NCBI GenBank assembly: GCA_905221615.1
Contig: CAJNDT010006142.1
Location: 248,001 to 312,000, forward strand
From: Symbiodinium sp. CCMP2592
Lineage: Eukaryota > Sar > Dinophyceae > Suessiales > Symbiodiniaceae
Direction: 5' to 3'
Length of the DNA: 64,000 nt
Numbering within the stretch: position 1 is the stretch's first letter; each line of letters opens with the position of its first letter. The notes under the pieces were generated by a model, which did no database searches, had not been told where the DNA came from, and saw only the letters and a list, made by a program, of their open reading frames with translations. Position numbers and translations under genes: made by a program. Shown piece after piece: positions 20,589 to 34,000 of this stretch.

Positions 20589-23500
20589 GTCGTTGTGAGA
20601 CTCCTGCCACCCGAAATTACGGAAGAAGAACTCATCGCCGTGCCCTGAGCAGTAGTCATACACAGCCACGACTTATCTGCGGAACGTCCAGGCCACGGTT
20701 CCTGAAGCGCATCTGAAGCGGACTAAATGGCGAAGCTTCCAGGCGGTGTCGATTTGCAGGGGGAGTTGGGTTTTCGTTACGGACGCCCAGGCTGGGAAAC
20801 GTTATCGAGGCGAGGCTAAAGCGTCGGTGAATGCTCGTGGGTGCCTCGTGGATTCGAGGATAGCTCCAATGTATGTGGCACTTAATGCTTCTTCACCGTC
20901 CTGTCATTTCCCAGCCCTCGCTGTCTCTGTCTGTCACTCTCTTTCTCTCGTGCTTGCCTTTTCATTGTCTCTTTTTGCACTTCCTCTTTATCACCGTTGT
21001 TGTCCCGGTGCGCTGCGGCTGTGTGTCTGCACCTCGGACATGCTGACAACTAGACAATCTGAAGCCATCCGCCGGACGAGATGGTAGATTTTCCACAAAG
21101 TGGGCAATGCCTGACGGTCAGTTCCCGACGAAGACATTATCAGGCATGGTTAACTTTGGCCGGGTCAGCCAGAGGGCGTATCATGTTGGCATCCCTAGAC
21201 ATTTGTTGTACGGGAACTTTTGCTGAGCTTAGCACTCCAAGCCCAAAATTAGACCTTTTGGAACTCTTGAACTAAATGGAAGAAGTGCGAAGCCTAAAGG
21301 GTGGGCTTCCAGGGTTGGTCAAGCGAGCAGGGGTATGCCGGTTTGGGAGGTGAAGGCGACGTAGGGCTCATTTTCGAAGGGGCACGTGGGGTAATGCATG
21401 TTGCTTGGTTGGGTCTTGGGCTGTCTCAGCTTTATGTTTTTTCTTAACGGTTTCGGTGCTTCGGGTGGCTTATTTTGCTTAGTGTTGCCTCCGAGCTGTT
21501 TCACGCTGATTGTGTTTTGACTTGTATTTTTGTGCGGCAGGGGTTGAGGGCCAGCGGCTTTAGAATAGGGGATACCCTCAGTCTGCAAGGGACTGGGATG
21601 GTGGGCTCCCACCAGTTGAAGAGAGCGAGGGACTAGCATGGTTCCGTGACCATATTCAATCCTTGAATTGTAATGCCGTGCCAGTTGCTCGCACCTGACA
21701 CCCCCGTGACGGCACGAGTCCCCTAGTTTGTAAGTTTGTGGGGCCCACCGTGGCCCACAAGAGGGTACGAAACGGCCCCAATCACCATCACAGGACCGAA
21801 ATAAGCCCAGAATACGAAAGAACATCCGAGCAGAGTGGGGGAATGTCATGGAAAAGAAGGCATGATTGTGAGGGTTACGGGATGCTTGGGATTAGGGTCG
21901 AGGGATGCTTGGGGCTTAGGCTGAAGGCCTTAAGGCACGCCTGAGGTTTGTAGCTGGTTGTTGGATGTTATTGGAGTTTAAGGTTTAGGGTTCGGGGTTC
22001 AGGGATGTTTTGGGGTCTCGGGTTGAGGCGAAAGTGAGACTTCAGCACTTGTGGGAGCCGGGGTTGCATGGAATATTCAGATATGGTGTGTGTTGCGACA
22101 ACACGCCGATGCATGGCGTGGGACTGGAATGGTCTGCATTAACTGCTGGAAGCAACCAATTCAGTTCAGTATAGTCAGTCCCGGTTTTAGGGGTAATGGC
22201 TGTAATGATTGATTGTTCCAGGACCCGGCCTCACTGGCCGAGGGTATGTTCGGGGTTTAGGGCTCTGGGGTTTACTTTGGCACAAAGAAGCAACCAAATT
22301 CAAGCCAGCGTGAGAGTTCATTCTCGTAGCTTTGCCGAGCTACAAGTAGCAGAGCAAAACGTCCATGTTAGTACGACACATTATGATATCCACCGTTTCG
22401 TGTCGCGGCATCATTCGTGGGCGCTTCGAAGCATCTGCAAAGATCCAACAGTGTACCCCAAAGCAACATGATTCGATGGACTGTGAGTGCGACGAGCAAG
22501 GTGAAGGCAAGCGAATGAAGCTGCCTACCAAGAAAAACGAAGAGTAAAGTCGGGCCCACTTTACAGGATGGCCACTTTTGGTTCACGTCATTGGGGACCA
22601 TTCCCTGGCACATGCCTTGCTGACGCTGAGTAGCTGGGACCGCATTTCGTACCTCAACAACTGCACCAGCTGAAGTTGGAACTTGAACTTGCCAGCCTTT
22701 CGTGACTCAACCGACCAGAAATTTGCCACAGTTGTTGGATGCGCTTCGTGACTGCAAGGCGAGATGCATGACAGCATACAGGAGCATGTTACCTGGCCTC
22801 GCCTGCGTGGTCGTGCAGCATGCGCCCGCTGCTTTCATGAAGCAGAACAGTTGATACAACTTCCGGATGCATGTGGCCAAACGGTCACGTGGTGTCTGTG
22901 TGCTGGTGTTGCCGCTTGCATGTCGTTTTTCCTTCTGCGTTTGTCTTGTCACCTGATTGCCGCCCCACTATCGGCTCTCGATTTCTGTCCGTTTTTGTCT
23001 CTTCGTCGTTCGATCTAGCTGCATGTCTGCGCTCATTTTTCCGACATTTGCATCCCTGCCCTCCTCTGATTCTGTGATGCTTGCAACGACACCCAGGCTG
23101 CTATTTCCTTTTCGACCAGGAGGACAGCGCTGATAAGTTCATCAAGGACCACAAAGCAAAACCACCCGAGTTCGTGTTTGTTTTGCTTAGAGGCTTAGAG
23201 TGCGTGGCATACGGTTGACGTGCCGAGGATTACCATGGGCACCAGTTTGTCGACGGGCAAGGGGAAAGCTTTCGTGCTGTCGCTTGCTTTGCTCCGTATG
23301 CCAAAGCTGCAGCCTGAGATTACGGACAAGTTGGCAAGTTTATACAGTTTACACTGAGATCGGATTCATAAATTTTCGGGGGGGGGGTCTGCTGACGCGG
23401 TATCAACACGACTATGTATGATTGCTGCAATCAGTGGCATTCACACGAGACAAGGTTCCCCGCCAGAAGGTGACGAAGGTGCTCCGTACGAAAACGCTTT

Positions 23501-23990
23501 GCCTGGTTTGTGGCGTGACCAACGCGAACCCCAGTAACCAGCTCCACATCAGGATGCCCGTGACGGAACTATCTTTGAAGATGCTATCTACAAGCAGCCT
23601 TTGGCTCGTCGACCTTTGTTTTGGCCACGGATTCGGATGGCCACTGCTTCCCCTGATGTTGAAAGGTTTTTGGACGGATTGGCAGTCCCGAAGACATTCG
23701 AGGCGAGTTGTTGCATGGGGAACATTGGAAGACATAATTCACATTCCGTAGGCTCCGCCAGATCCAGTTTCGGAGCTGCAACCTTCGAGCAAGAAGGTGG
23801 GCACACTAGTCTGGAGGAATCCTTAGAACATGTCGTGACGACAGGACACCCCATTGTTAAATTACATGAAGACCAGGCCTGCTGCGATGCTGTGCTCCCA
23901 GCCTCGACTTGCTTGCAGCTGTCATAACACGGACATGGCGGCAGGGCTGCTGAGAGAAGAGCTCGTCAAGAGAAACGCCTCTTTGCTGCA
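20589..23990 (+). CDS. UPF3: UPF3-like nonsense-mediated decay factor (Smg4/UPF3 domain)
   Basis: Exons: 20589-20636, 20692-20742, 20791-20836, 23097-23146, 23228-23305, 23455-23478, 23553-23593, 23666-23684, 23752-23796, 23845-23876, 23945-about 23990. Joined in frame they give a Smg4/UPF3 RNP-like domain in the usual order: VVVRLLPPEITEEELI, then KWRSFQAGKRYRGEAK, CYFLFDQEDSADKFIK (the human RAYINF strand region), HQFVDGQGESFRAVA (human IFLDSKG..YPAVV), FAPYAKVPRQK, and RDGTIFEDAIYKFLDGL (the human GSIEDDPEYKKFL). UPF3 links the exon-junction complex to UPF2/UPF1 in mRNA surveillance. The C-terminal read-through ends in a charged helix (TRAAERRARQEKR). The start exon is not identified. The 2.3-kb intron 20837-23096 contrasts with a 19-base exon at 23666. 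Donors are mixed GT/GC/GA. The Lys-rich exons after 24.6 kb may continue it. Confidence 0.75.
21850..22280. repeat. Degenerate TTTAGGG-like stretch in a UPF3 intron
   Basis: Many variants of GGTTTAGGG, GGGTTCGGGGTT and GGGATGCTTGGG with scattered exact TTTAGGG units (around 21984 and 22257). TTTAGGG is the telomere repeat known in dinoflagellates and plants. The array is too diverged to be functional. Confidence 0.35.
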
Positions 23991-24559
23991 CTTGTGGCAG
24001 TTTGGGTGATGTGATGCAGTTCTACTGGGTGCTGCACTGGGTGCTACGGTATGGAAGTGAATGTGGTGCTCGTTGAACTGAAGCTGCTTCAGTTTCACTC
24101 AGGTGAAAGGGAACGCAAGAGATGGCGTCCTGCACTGAGCGTTAAGCACACGTGGTAGCTTGCTTGCCTTTCACGAGAGAGCTGCGCCTTATGAGTTGAA
24201 GTCTTGCGCAGTTTTGCAACATGCTTTCGGCCAGACGACCGACTGGGTCGAATAGACGAAAAGCCCCGATGGCGGTGCGCGGAGCCGACTTCTCAGCACA
24301 GAGCGCAGGAGCGCCCAAATTAGTTCATCTCGATTTACTTATGGGTTTTGTCGGGACTGACGTTTTCTGCGTTGCTGCCAGTGCGAGACTTGTTCATTCG
24401 GATTCCACGCACATACAACTTTCCTCCAAAAGGATGCATGCAATCATTGCTTCCAGCGAATTCTGAAGGAATCTCTGTATCCTTCTGAAGGTGCGGCACC
24501 GTGAAGCATTTGGAAGAAGATCCAGATTCAAGAGGCAGCTGATCTGCACCCCGGCATGC

Positions 24560-24626
24560 CCTGATGCCTTTGCTTCCAGAGGAACCTTCTACTGCACGTA
24601 CTGCTGGGAGATCTGGGAAGCTCAGG
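24560..24626 (+). CDS. Exon-like segment with CxxCW motif
   Basis: After an acceptor-like CTTCCAG the frame reads RGTFYCTYCWEIWEAQ and ends at AG|GCAAGC, a GC donor. The CxxCW pair with aromatic neighbours is seen in short zinc-binding or aromatic-rich segments of dinoflagellate proteins (from memory). It lies between the UPF3 core and the Lys-rich segments and may belong to the same transcript as the latter. Confidence 0.35.
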
Positions 24627-24677
24627 CAAGCAGCCTATTCGACCTGTGCTGTTGCCATTTGAATAACGGTGTGCAGT

Positions 24678-25790
24678 AGCAAGGAGTACAAGCAGAAGAA
24701 GAAAAAGAAGAAGTCAAAGAAGGCCGAGGCGATCGCACCAAAGAAAGAGCATGTGCAACAGCAAGCAGAAGGATGTGGCGTTTGCACAGGAATATGCAGA
24801 AGAAGAAGAGGAGGAGGATTGGTACGAGGAGCAGCGATGTTTTGCTTGACATCCTCATCTCAACTGCACACTCAGATGAAGTTAAAACCTCTGTGTCTGC
24901 AGCACTCCGGAAGAAGCTTGCCGGGACTGCGAGTTTAGCAGGCAGCTATTGTTTCGATGTGCACGATGCATCAAATGAAAAGGCTGTAACCATGTAATAT
25001 CATGTAGCATCTGTCAGAACATGTGACCTTGTTTTCTGTGTTTAAGGAGCCGAGCAGCAAAAAGAAAAAGAAGAAAAAGAAACATGAAGCGTACGAAGAA
25101 GAGTGGCATGACCACGCCAGGCGCCGGGAGATGTCAGCTCAGAGACGGTCTGTTGCTTGAACATGTCACATGTCACTTGCCAGTGCATCTACAGAGCAAG
25201 TGATGTACCAAAAAAGCGTGCTTATTTCGCCGCCACCCTGCAGTGGCTGGCACAGCTCTGAGCAAGGAGAAACTTGGATGCAGCACGAGTCCGACACTTT
25301 CATGATCAAGAGCGATCGCTGCGAGCTGCTAAGGACGACTGGGCCTGGTACGATGCAGAAGCATCTGAGGAACCTCGCGCCTAAGAGCTGAGACAGCAAG
25401 TTGCTGCACTCACCATTGCTTACATGACTGCTGCACTGCCAGGAGCCCAAGAAAAAGAAGAAGAAAAAGAAATCGAAGGCAAGCCTGTGAGCGCCAGTGC
25501 TGCTGCAGTTTCTCAGCACGTTTCAGCAGGACGAGGATGAGTATGGTGCTTGCCACTGGCACGAAGAGGCCATTACGAGCACATCGCGCTGACATCCCTG
25601 AATGCGTGCAGTCTGCTTCGGAGGACTACTGGGGCGAGCAGGAGGGCAAAGCAAAATCTAAGAGGTGCCTCGGTGCGCTTAAATGGTACTGCAATCACAA
25701 TTGAAGTTCATGTTGAGGTCAAAAGCCAAGGAGTCCGAAGAGTGGTGGGAAGAGTCGTGGGGGCCCCATACCAGGCTCACCTGGGCTGGC
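24678..25790 (+). CDS. Lys-tract / Trp-acid repeat segments, possible exons
   Basis: Successive in-frame stretches share a pattern of a lysine tract followed by Trp in an acidic setting: SKEYKQKKKKKKSKK (24678) and EEEEEEDWYEEQ (about 24805-24840); SSKKKKKKKKHEAYEEEWHD (about 25055-25115); AAKDDWAWYDAEASEEPR (about 25320-25377); EPKKKKKKKKSK (about 25443-25480); EDYWGEQEGKAKSK (25620-25665); SKAKESEEWWEESWG (25721-25770). They are in different frames and separated by plausible introns. The protein would be a low-complexity nucleic-acid-binding or nucleolar type, but no function can be stated. It may be the C-terminus of the UPF3-like protein or a separate gene. Confidence 0.35.
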
Positions 25791-26290
25791 AAAGCAATAG
25801 CCAGCGTTGACAAGAACACGTCTGTTTGCTTGGCTGATGTTTCAGACTGACAGGCATCAGTGGCCTTCGTGTCTTGTGCGTGACAAGCTCAACTCAGGTC
25901 CAAGCCCAAGGAAACTTCTTCCAAGCGCAGGCTCGACGCAAAATATGGACAGATTCTGTTCAGCATTTTGAAACGACCGCGATGCACCCGACACTTTGAT
26001 TGAAGTCCCCGGTGCGACTTACATCAGGTCTCATGGCAAGTGGAAAGAAAAGGAAGAAGCGAAGGCCAATGTTCTTCGCCTCTGCACGGCTGTGCCCTGG
26101 AAACTGAACCCATCGCAGGAGCCTGAGAAGTCTCGGCGAAGGAGCAGAGTCAATCCGTTATCCTGCGTTGCCTGCATTGCGTTGTTGTTGTGAAGCTTAG
26201 TAGTCCCGCTTGCCCGCTGTGATTTCGAGAACCCGCCAGGAGAGACAAGGATGATAGTTCCCAGTGGGTTCCCAAGCCGCTGACTCAGCT

Positions 26291-26417
<127 letters not shown>

Positions 26418-26429
26418 AGCCCCTCATGC

Positions 26430-29400
26430 CCTGGCGAAGAAGAGACAGGGAGAGACCGATCCTCTGGGATGGGGTTGCTCCTGGAGTGGGGGGTAGGACT
26501 GCCAACCCCTCATATCCCGAAGCAAAGCAACGACCGATTCTGTTTGCTTGTCGATTGTTGGATATCAGCTTGGTGATGTTGTGGTTGGGACGGAGAAGAT
26601 AGGGCCTGATACATCCGACACAACCATCCACGTGCCTTCAGTTCTTGTGCGGTGTACTTCTGTCACACATGCCCATCAGCGTTCATGCCGCTCCGCATCC
26701 CCACGAATTGAAGTTCATGCACTGGTTCCAATCAACTGATACACTGCCGGCAGCAATCGAGTGACGACTGATTTCACTTCCTGGCAAGAAACCTTGTGCT
26801 TGGATCTTCCACTTCTGGTCTACAGCAGCTGTGATCCTACGCAGCACCTCCTCTTCCCCTACAGCAAGTCCGTCGCCCATAAATGTGCAAAACAGACCTT
26901 AGCCCCCGTGTCTGCGGATTTCATGGCCCATTGGCCAGCGGAAAGATCAAGTGGATGCAACACCTTGCCCAGAGCGTCGCTCGGTTCAGGGGCGCGGGTA
27001 CATCGTCTAGATAATCATACGGCTTTCCGTCTGGGCCTCCAGTCCTCTTCACTCCCCCACACTCCCCACTAACTACCCCAACATCCCCATGACCCTTTCA
27101 CAACGGTGCACAATCTTCGCTGTGCTCTTCATACACGCTTGAGCCACGTTCAACTGGCCATTGATGGTTCACGGAAGCAATTGCGTGTTGACCTTGCATG
27201 GGGCCCTGCACTCAACCTGCGACATGTTCACAAACATCGATAACACCTTATGCTTCAAGTGTCTGTTGATTTGCCGCCTGCTTCATGTGCCACTCGCACT
27301 CATCCTTCACACATTTCATCCGCTGGGCTGCTCCAGGAGGCATACCATCCAGGTGCAAAAAGTCGCAGTGTCGAAAACTGATGCAGATGTTTGCCGAGTG
27401 CGGTGACGAGTCGATGTCTTCAAATCCAGAGCTGGAGAACATCGTCGTCTACCTTCTTGCGGAAGGTCCTGTGCAACAGAAAGCGCCCGAGTACGAGAGA
27501 GAGGGTAAGGACACTGTCGAACAAAAATAGATAGCTCGACTGGCTACAGACGTCTCAGGCAAGGTGTTTCAGGTGATTGAAGTCCGACATGCTCATGTCC
27601 GATATCGTTGTCACGTCGAACGCAAAATGGGAGGTCCTGTGAAGCTCTGGCATCCACAATGCCCACATACAGGGTTCTTGTTAAAAGTCCAAGCTGTTCA
27701 AGATGATTTCTGCAAGTGCCGCTCTGCGATTCCAAACGGCCGTGTCAAGAACTTGTTGTCCGTGTCATCCTGCCAAGCATGCCAAATGCCACCCTTAAGC
27801 GACGAATCATGAAACCTTTATGAGGTTCATTCCCCAGGCACTTGTGAACCGCTGCACAATGCAGCCGGTAAAACGTCAACTTACACCGTCTCGCTAAATT
27901 ACTCAACGAATCGTACAAGTTCGACCAATCAGGGTTCTACAACCTGCACAATCCCTGCTACACTCCTTACCAGTATCCTGACTCTAAGCTGTACTATGAT
28001 TGTATACTCCAGGAAAGGTTGGCTGTGTGCCGCGCGACGAGTTGTGATCAATCCAACAGACCCTACTGTTACTAGTGCCATGCACGGCAGGTGCAAGCAA
28101 GTATACTGTTAAGCCAGCGGAATTTCCGAACAGGGATGTTGTTCCGCCAGGGCTCGGAGTGGTGTCTTCATGGATTCGTCTTAGTTACATGGGGTTTTCG
28201 GATGTTCGGGGCTCGACGCGCCTGAAGTCTTAGCAAAGGGGGAATGAGAAGACTTTGCAAACACATCCGCTTCAGTGACACAGGCGTGGACTTCTCACTG
28301 CAGTCAAACGGTCCAGAACACGGCCGAATCCCCGAGCCCGATCTACCTACTAGTAGGCGCAGACCACCCTCAGAGGCAAGTTACGAGTCAACATTGTGGA
28401 GGAATGAGTGCATGAATGGTTGCGTGTGTATGCAGAAGACGAGACGACTTTCGGTTCACGGTTTGCAAATGCTGCCTTTGTTCAGTTACATTATGGAAGG
28501 CACCCAGAGTCCACCAAGCTTGACATGAAAGCTCCGTGTTGAATTCAACGAGCGCGCTTGACAAACTCCCCAGCGGGATCATCGAGAGATGCGAGGACCG
28601 ATCGGATGCATCGCCGGCAAGTTGGGGCAAACTTACAGGAATCGGCGGCACCTCCCCCAAACCCAATGTTGGGTATGTAGATGTTCTGGTAAATGCCAGC
28701 ATCCAACAGCGAGTTTCGAGGTACAGCTAGCGAGGAATTGCAGCCACAGCTTTCAAAGCCAAACCAGCATCAACGTCGTTGGGTTTCGTGTTGGCTGGTC
28801 CAAACATGAAGTTTATGCGCCATTGGTCCGCTATGATTTTCTCGTTCAACAAACGGAAGATGGCGTGTCCTTGCACGTTCACATGCTAAAGGCAACATGG
28901 TGACCGTCTCGCACGTAACCAACAGGGAAGTGGGAAAAGAGTGCAGAGAGCCATCACTTGATCTAACAGTATGCAGTCAAATGCAGGCCTTCCATGCACA
29001 TGTGTGGAAATAGTGGTGGGCATAGCGGTGGGTGGACAAAGCGGAGCACCCGCGAGCTGCTGCGGTCCCGGGCTTGTAATCCAAGGCGAAAGAGTTGACC
29101 CGGAGCAGGCGCGATCGTGTTCCTGAGCGTCTTCTTATGATTTTGCTTGTGCTATTCATGTCATTTCCTAAAGTCGTTGCCGACAGCTCGCGGTTGAAAT
29201 CTCCACGCTGTCCGCGTAAGAACGTTGTCCTTGTAACATCAGGCCGCAAGTTGGAGGTTTAGGTGAGGGTTAGGTTGCCATCAAGCGGCGCTGTCCAGCG
29301 TAGTTGTGTCTCCACCGCTGCAGGTTGCCCCAACCTAGCGAGACTGCTCGAGAGGTGTGCAGCCAACCCGCTGCGCACCCAGTGAGTTCTTGATTGGCCC

Positions 29401-31030
29401 TGAGCAACCATGAGGCTGATGCAGCCTCAAGGTATTGACTGAAGGGGTTCCGAAGCCGTGTGCAAAAAGCACGCTTGCGCACATGACAAGAGGCCCAAGA
29501 ACTCGTCCCATCTGCAACGACGAGAGCACGTCCTGCCGATGCGTGTGGTCCTCATACTGGAACGAATGGTGTTTTGTGCATGTACCCGCCATGCCCTTCA
29601 GTCATCTTCGGTTTTTCATTGGCATCAATGTTGAGTGAGGCGAGCACCTCGACCACTCGAAGTCGTCCCATGCGAACCGGCTATCCACACCTCGCAGGGG
29701 CGAAGTCAAAATGGACGGTGTGGCTTTTTGCTTTCTGATTTCTGTTGCAGATGATAGCATCCACTTTGTCTCGCATGGTGCATCTTGAAACGGATGATAA
29801 TTCCTGCCTACATGTCAGTGCAGAGCAGACAGCTTCATGTCACAGCTTGAGAATGACGAGCCGAAGAGTCGTCCCGGAGCCGTCGACGAAAGCGCAGCGT
29901 GCAAGCGCACTGTTTTCGGTTGGCCAACTTGGTCCCAGTCACATGGATCCTCAACAAAACCGGGGCATCGTGCTGTTGCGTCACGGGAACGCGTCCGGTG
30001 CAGGTGACGTTTTGGCTCGTGAGTCGGGAGTGCGTGTGTATGGAAGCTCAGGACTCAGGACCACGAACCTGCACCTACTCTCCTGCTGCAGCGAACTGGG
30101 TCGGATCGGATGTATGAGTGGCGTGTTCAGCCGGAGTGGTCCGCGGCCCTGAGGCAGATCGTTGGCACCACAACTCGCTCAGACAGTCCTTTTATGTCCT
30201 GTTATGCTCCACCGAGTCAGACGTCAACTTTCGACAGCCGCAGCCGGAGCTTGTACGGTACCTGGTTGCCTGCTGAAACGGCTTGCTTTTGCTTGCATGC
30301 ATGTTGCCGCGATCTGTTTTGCCCTCTCTCCCTGGGTTCCCGTCTCCTTTTCTCTTTTGCTCGCTCTGTCTCTCTCTATGGAAAAGAGATGGCACGGACA
30401 GTCGCCGCAACTCTGGCGACTCCAACGACTCGTCAGAGAGTTGAAATTGCTGGCAGAGAGTTTCATGGCAAACTAGGCCCCACTTGGTCGCAGCTTCTAT
30501 AGGCCAGCTAGGACGCCGTAGCAGTTCCAACTCGGGCATGCACTGAGGGCAGCCTGGAAAGTGTCCGACAAAGCAACAGGTTGTCTTAACTCGCTTCTTA
30601 AATGCAGACGGACATCTGGCTCCAGGACTGCTCTCACGCGCTTGGTTGTAGATCAAAATTCTGCATTGTCTGACTCTATTTCCGACTTCCTGTTCCCTTC
30701 CGTTTGGCTTCTTGCTCGACATGATTATGCATCCACGCAGCAGTTTCTCAGCGGCCATGGTACACGCACGGCAAATGAGGAGAAATCCTAGAAAAGCAGT
30801 ACGAACCGGGCTGCACTGCAGACCGAGAGTAGCTGGATAGGAGCACATCTTTCCCAGTCCTGTTTATATAAGATCGCATAGTCTCGTGTGGCGATAAGTA
30901 GCTTTGGTATGTTCCGCCGCTCGTGGCTTCTTGAAAACTAGAAAAGCTGGGGTGGAGAACTCAGATGTACTGCAGCAAAATCCCCATTCCCCATCAGCTT
31001 TATGATTGCCCTGGGCAAACAAGGACCAGG
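26430..31030. other. No gene recognised
   Basis: Several short exon-like frames (for example VIEVRHAHVRYRCHVERKMG near 27572-27631) but none with a recognised family. 27.85-28.1 kb is AT-richer and Thr/Ser-rich in translation. 29.74-30.15 kb and 30.1-30.5 kb have overlapping ORFs without domains. A TATATAAG occurs at about 30865 but is not evidence for a promoter here. Confidence 0.4.
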
Positions 31031-31033
31031 ACG

Positions 31034-34000
31034 ATGGCCGGCGATGAGAATATGTCCGCGCAGGAGCCTCCCTTTGCATTCATTCTGTCTTCGAGCTGTC
31101 GCGACGCACTTCACAAGTATTTCCCGGACAGATCGAGTGATGCAGGAGATTCAGCTGCGAGACTGCTTCGCGAAGTTTGATAGCAACGGGGATGGCAGGA
31201 TCCAGGCCCGACGCACCGGGCTTCGGCTTGGTTCGACGCAGCTGCGCATTGATTGCTCGTGAGGCTGATGAGTTCAAAAAGCTGATGTCCAGTCTTGCTG
31301 ACTTCACCCCGAAGGAGTGGGAACGTAAAGCTGACTGGGCTGGGGACCGTGCTTTCCTCATTGTAGCGGGAACAGGACTTCCATGCCCATGGTATGAAGA
31401 AGGGGTTGATGATCATGATGACGACACACGAGGTGTGTACCGGTGCGAATTGTGACCGCACTGAGAAAACGAAATATTGGATGGGAAGACTGCGGCGAAT
31501 CAGGATGATGAGAAGCAGGAGACGATGACGAACCGAGTGTCGAAGGGCTCTTTAGCAACTGCTCGCCGACCAAACAAAGCGATAGAGGACTGTGAAGAGA
31601 TCATTGCTCACGACGGTCATGACGATGTTGATAGGGATGTTGTTGACAACACGATGCTGCAGCTGATGCTATCTGATGCTTCTTGATGTTGATCATGATG
31701 ATGAGGAGCATGCTCTGCAGTGACATACTCATGCCTGTGTTGTTTGTCGTGTGAACTCTTCGGGTCGGGTGCACAGCGACGATGATTCAACCAGGAACAC
31801 CGAACCACTTCCACGAGTAACCCCCCCCTCGAAGGGATTAAGTACAGATATGGGGCATACGTACGTAAATCCCGCCCTTGCCTAAAAAACATTTAGCAAA
31901 ATCGGCAGGCCATGGGTCCTAACCTTTGTATAGACATGTATTCATACACGCACAGGTGCATCGGCTTGCTTGTTTGCAGACACGCATGCATGTCAATACA
32001 ATTATGTACATCTAAATCGAACATGCAGAGTTGCACTCAGCCCTCTCGTATCATGTGAAAATTGGCGGCGTGAAGCGCTGAAGGTTCGGCCCATGCTGTG
32101 ACCACCATGGCTCAATGACTTCGCCTTGTTTGGGCTACGATACCCGGTGCCCAGCACGGGTAGGTGGTTCGTGGTGGGAGGGTTTGCTTTCTAGCTCCGC
32201 CTGCGCATCGAACACAAATACGCAAAGCAATTACTCACATTCCATTAATGCTCTAGCCGCCACAGAGCCAGAGCGCTCGATGGACATGAATTTTGTTTGA
32301 AGATTGTCCTTGGCGAGGAGATAAAGCGTCTGTTCAAAGAAGCTGACACTGATGGCTCAAACAGTGCGGTGCTGACGAAGTAACCGCCATCATGTTCTGC
32401 AACTTATGGCGTTGTCCAACCATCGCCAGTATGGCTCCTGCTTGAGGTGTGGACTGGAAAGAGTTTCTATCATGGATCCTGAATGGAACAGCGCTGAAAG
32501 GTGCGTAGCGGAGTCTTCGCGAAGCACAGGACATAGGCACAGAACTTCCAGGTATGGGTGCCAAAGGCGCCGCCTCCTTTGAGCGGCCAGCAGCCCAAAG
32601 CTCCGGCGCTTTCGGATTTCCTTGCATTCTGGTCTAGATTTGCCTTCCAAGGCTCCTGAATACCGAGACACAGGATGAAGCGAGCTTCGTAGAATCAGCT
32701 CTTGACTTGGGGTCATCCTTGCAGCCTGCAGCCTGCTGCAGTCTCAGCCTGGCAGTTTCCACGCACCGATTGGCTCAGGCCCAGATGGGTCACAACGTGA
32801 CCGAGTACCTACGGCAAGCCGGGTCAAAGGACAAGAAACCGCGACAGCGAAAACGAACTGCGCAGAAGGCCGTCATCACGTTCTCTTTTCACTGATGTTC
32901 TGATGTATTCCCTGATGATCTGATTGTCCCTGATTCAGGCAGCCTGCGATGATCTCGGAGTTCCATCCGATTGGGTTGGCCACAGGCAAGTTTGCTTCCG
33001 GCAACCCTGTACATCTCGCTTCTCATTCTCTGTGCTTGGGCGAGGATTCAACTGCCAATGACACACGACGGTGCGCGACAGCTGTTAGGCTGGTTTCAGG
33101 GTCTTGAGGCTGCCACTGCATCAAGTTAATCTGCCTGACCAAGATCACTTCTTACATTCTGGCGCCAAGAGTCCTCTTCATGCCAAGTCTGCCACCGAGC
33201 ACGCAAACGTGCTGTGGGGTCTTGCAGGTTTCAGCTGCGAGTTGCCAACAACTGCAAGGCATGTGACGCACATCATTACCCAGTTCGTGTCGGCGTACTC
33301 GGTTCGACATCCTAAACCTGTGGTCTACACCGACGTCCCGCAACCAGACGGGAGGCAGTTGTGAATACATCGCGTGATTCCGATAACAAGTCTTAGCAGC
33401 CTGCTCAGAAGGTTAATCATCGTTGGTGACACGCATGGTCAGCTTGCCGATGTCGGTATCTCAGAATTCAATTTGCGTTTCAGGTCAAGCTCTCTGAGAA
33501 CAGACAGTCTTGTGCTCGAACATCTGGTACGACCACAAGCTGCAAGGATCTGGGAGCTGCTTTTTGTCAAAATGTTGATCGTGAGTCAGAAAGAGATCAT
33601 GTCATGAAACGAAGTTTTCACATTCTCGGACGGAATGTGCCAACCGGAAGTAATGTGTATAAGTGACATAGACAAGCTGACGGCAGCGAGCCCATGTCCA
33701 ACACGAGCATCTTCTAGCATGCTCAACATGGGCAAGCATCATCGCAAGAAAGAGCGACAACAACAGGCACCAGTTCGAGTTCGTGATATTAGAGCTAGGC
33801 AAAAAGGTTCGTGGTTCTTCGTGAGCCCTATGCCATCGCCAATCTCACAGACGTGCGACATACCATATTTCCTTTGTCAATATCTTTGCTCGTCAGACGA
33901 GGGGTTATCAATGTTCGCGACGTGAAACCCCAAGAAATCAGACATTTCCAGCCGCACATAGGGTGCTATCGAGTCCTGACCGTTCGAGCATTGTGCTCAG

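Noticed and set aside
30862..30872. TATATAAG upstream of the phosphatase gene
   Set aside because: A TATA box is not a known dinoflagellate promoter element, and one AT word is not evidence.
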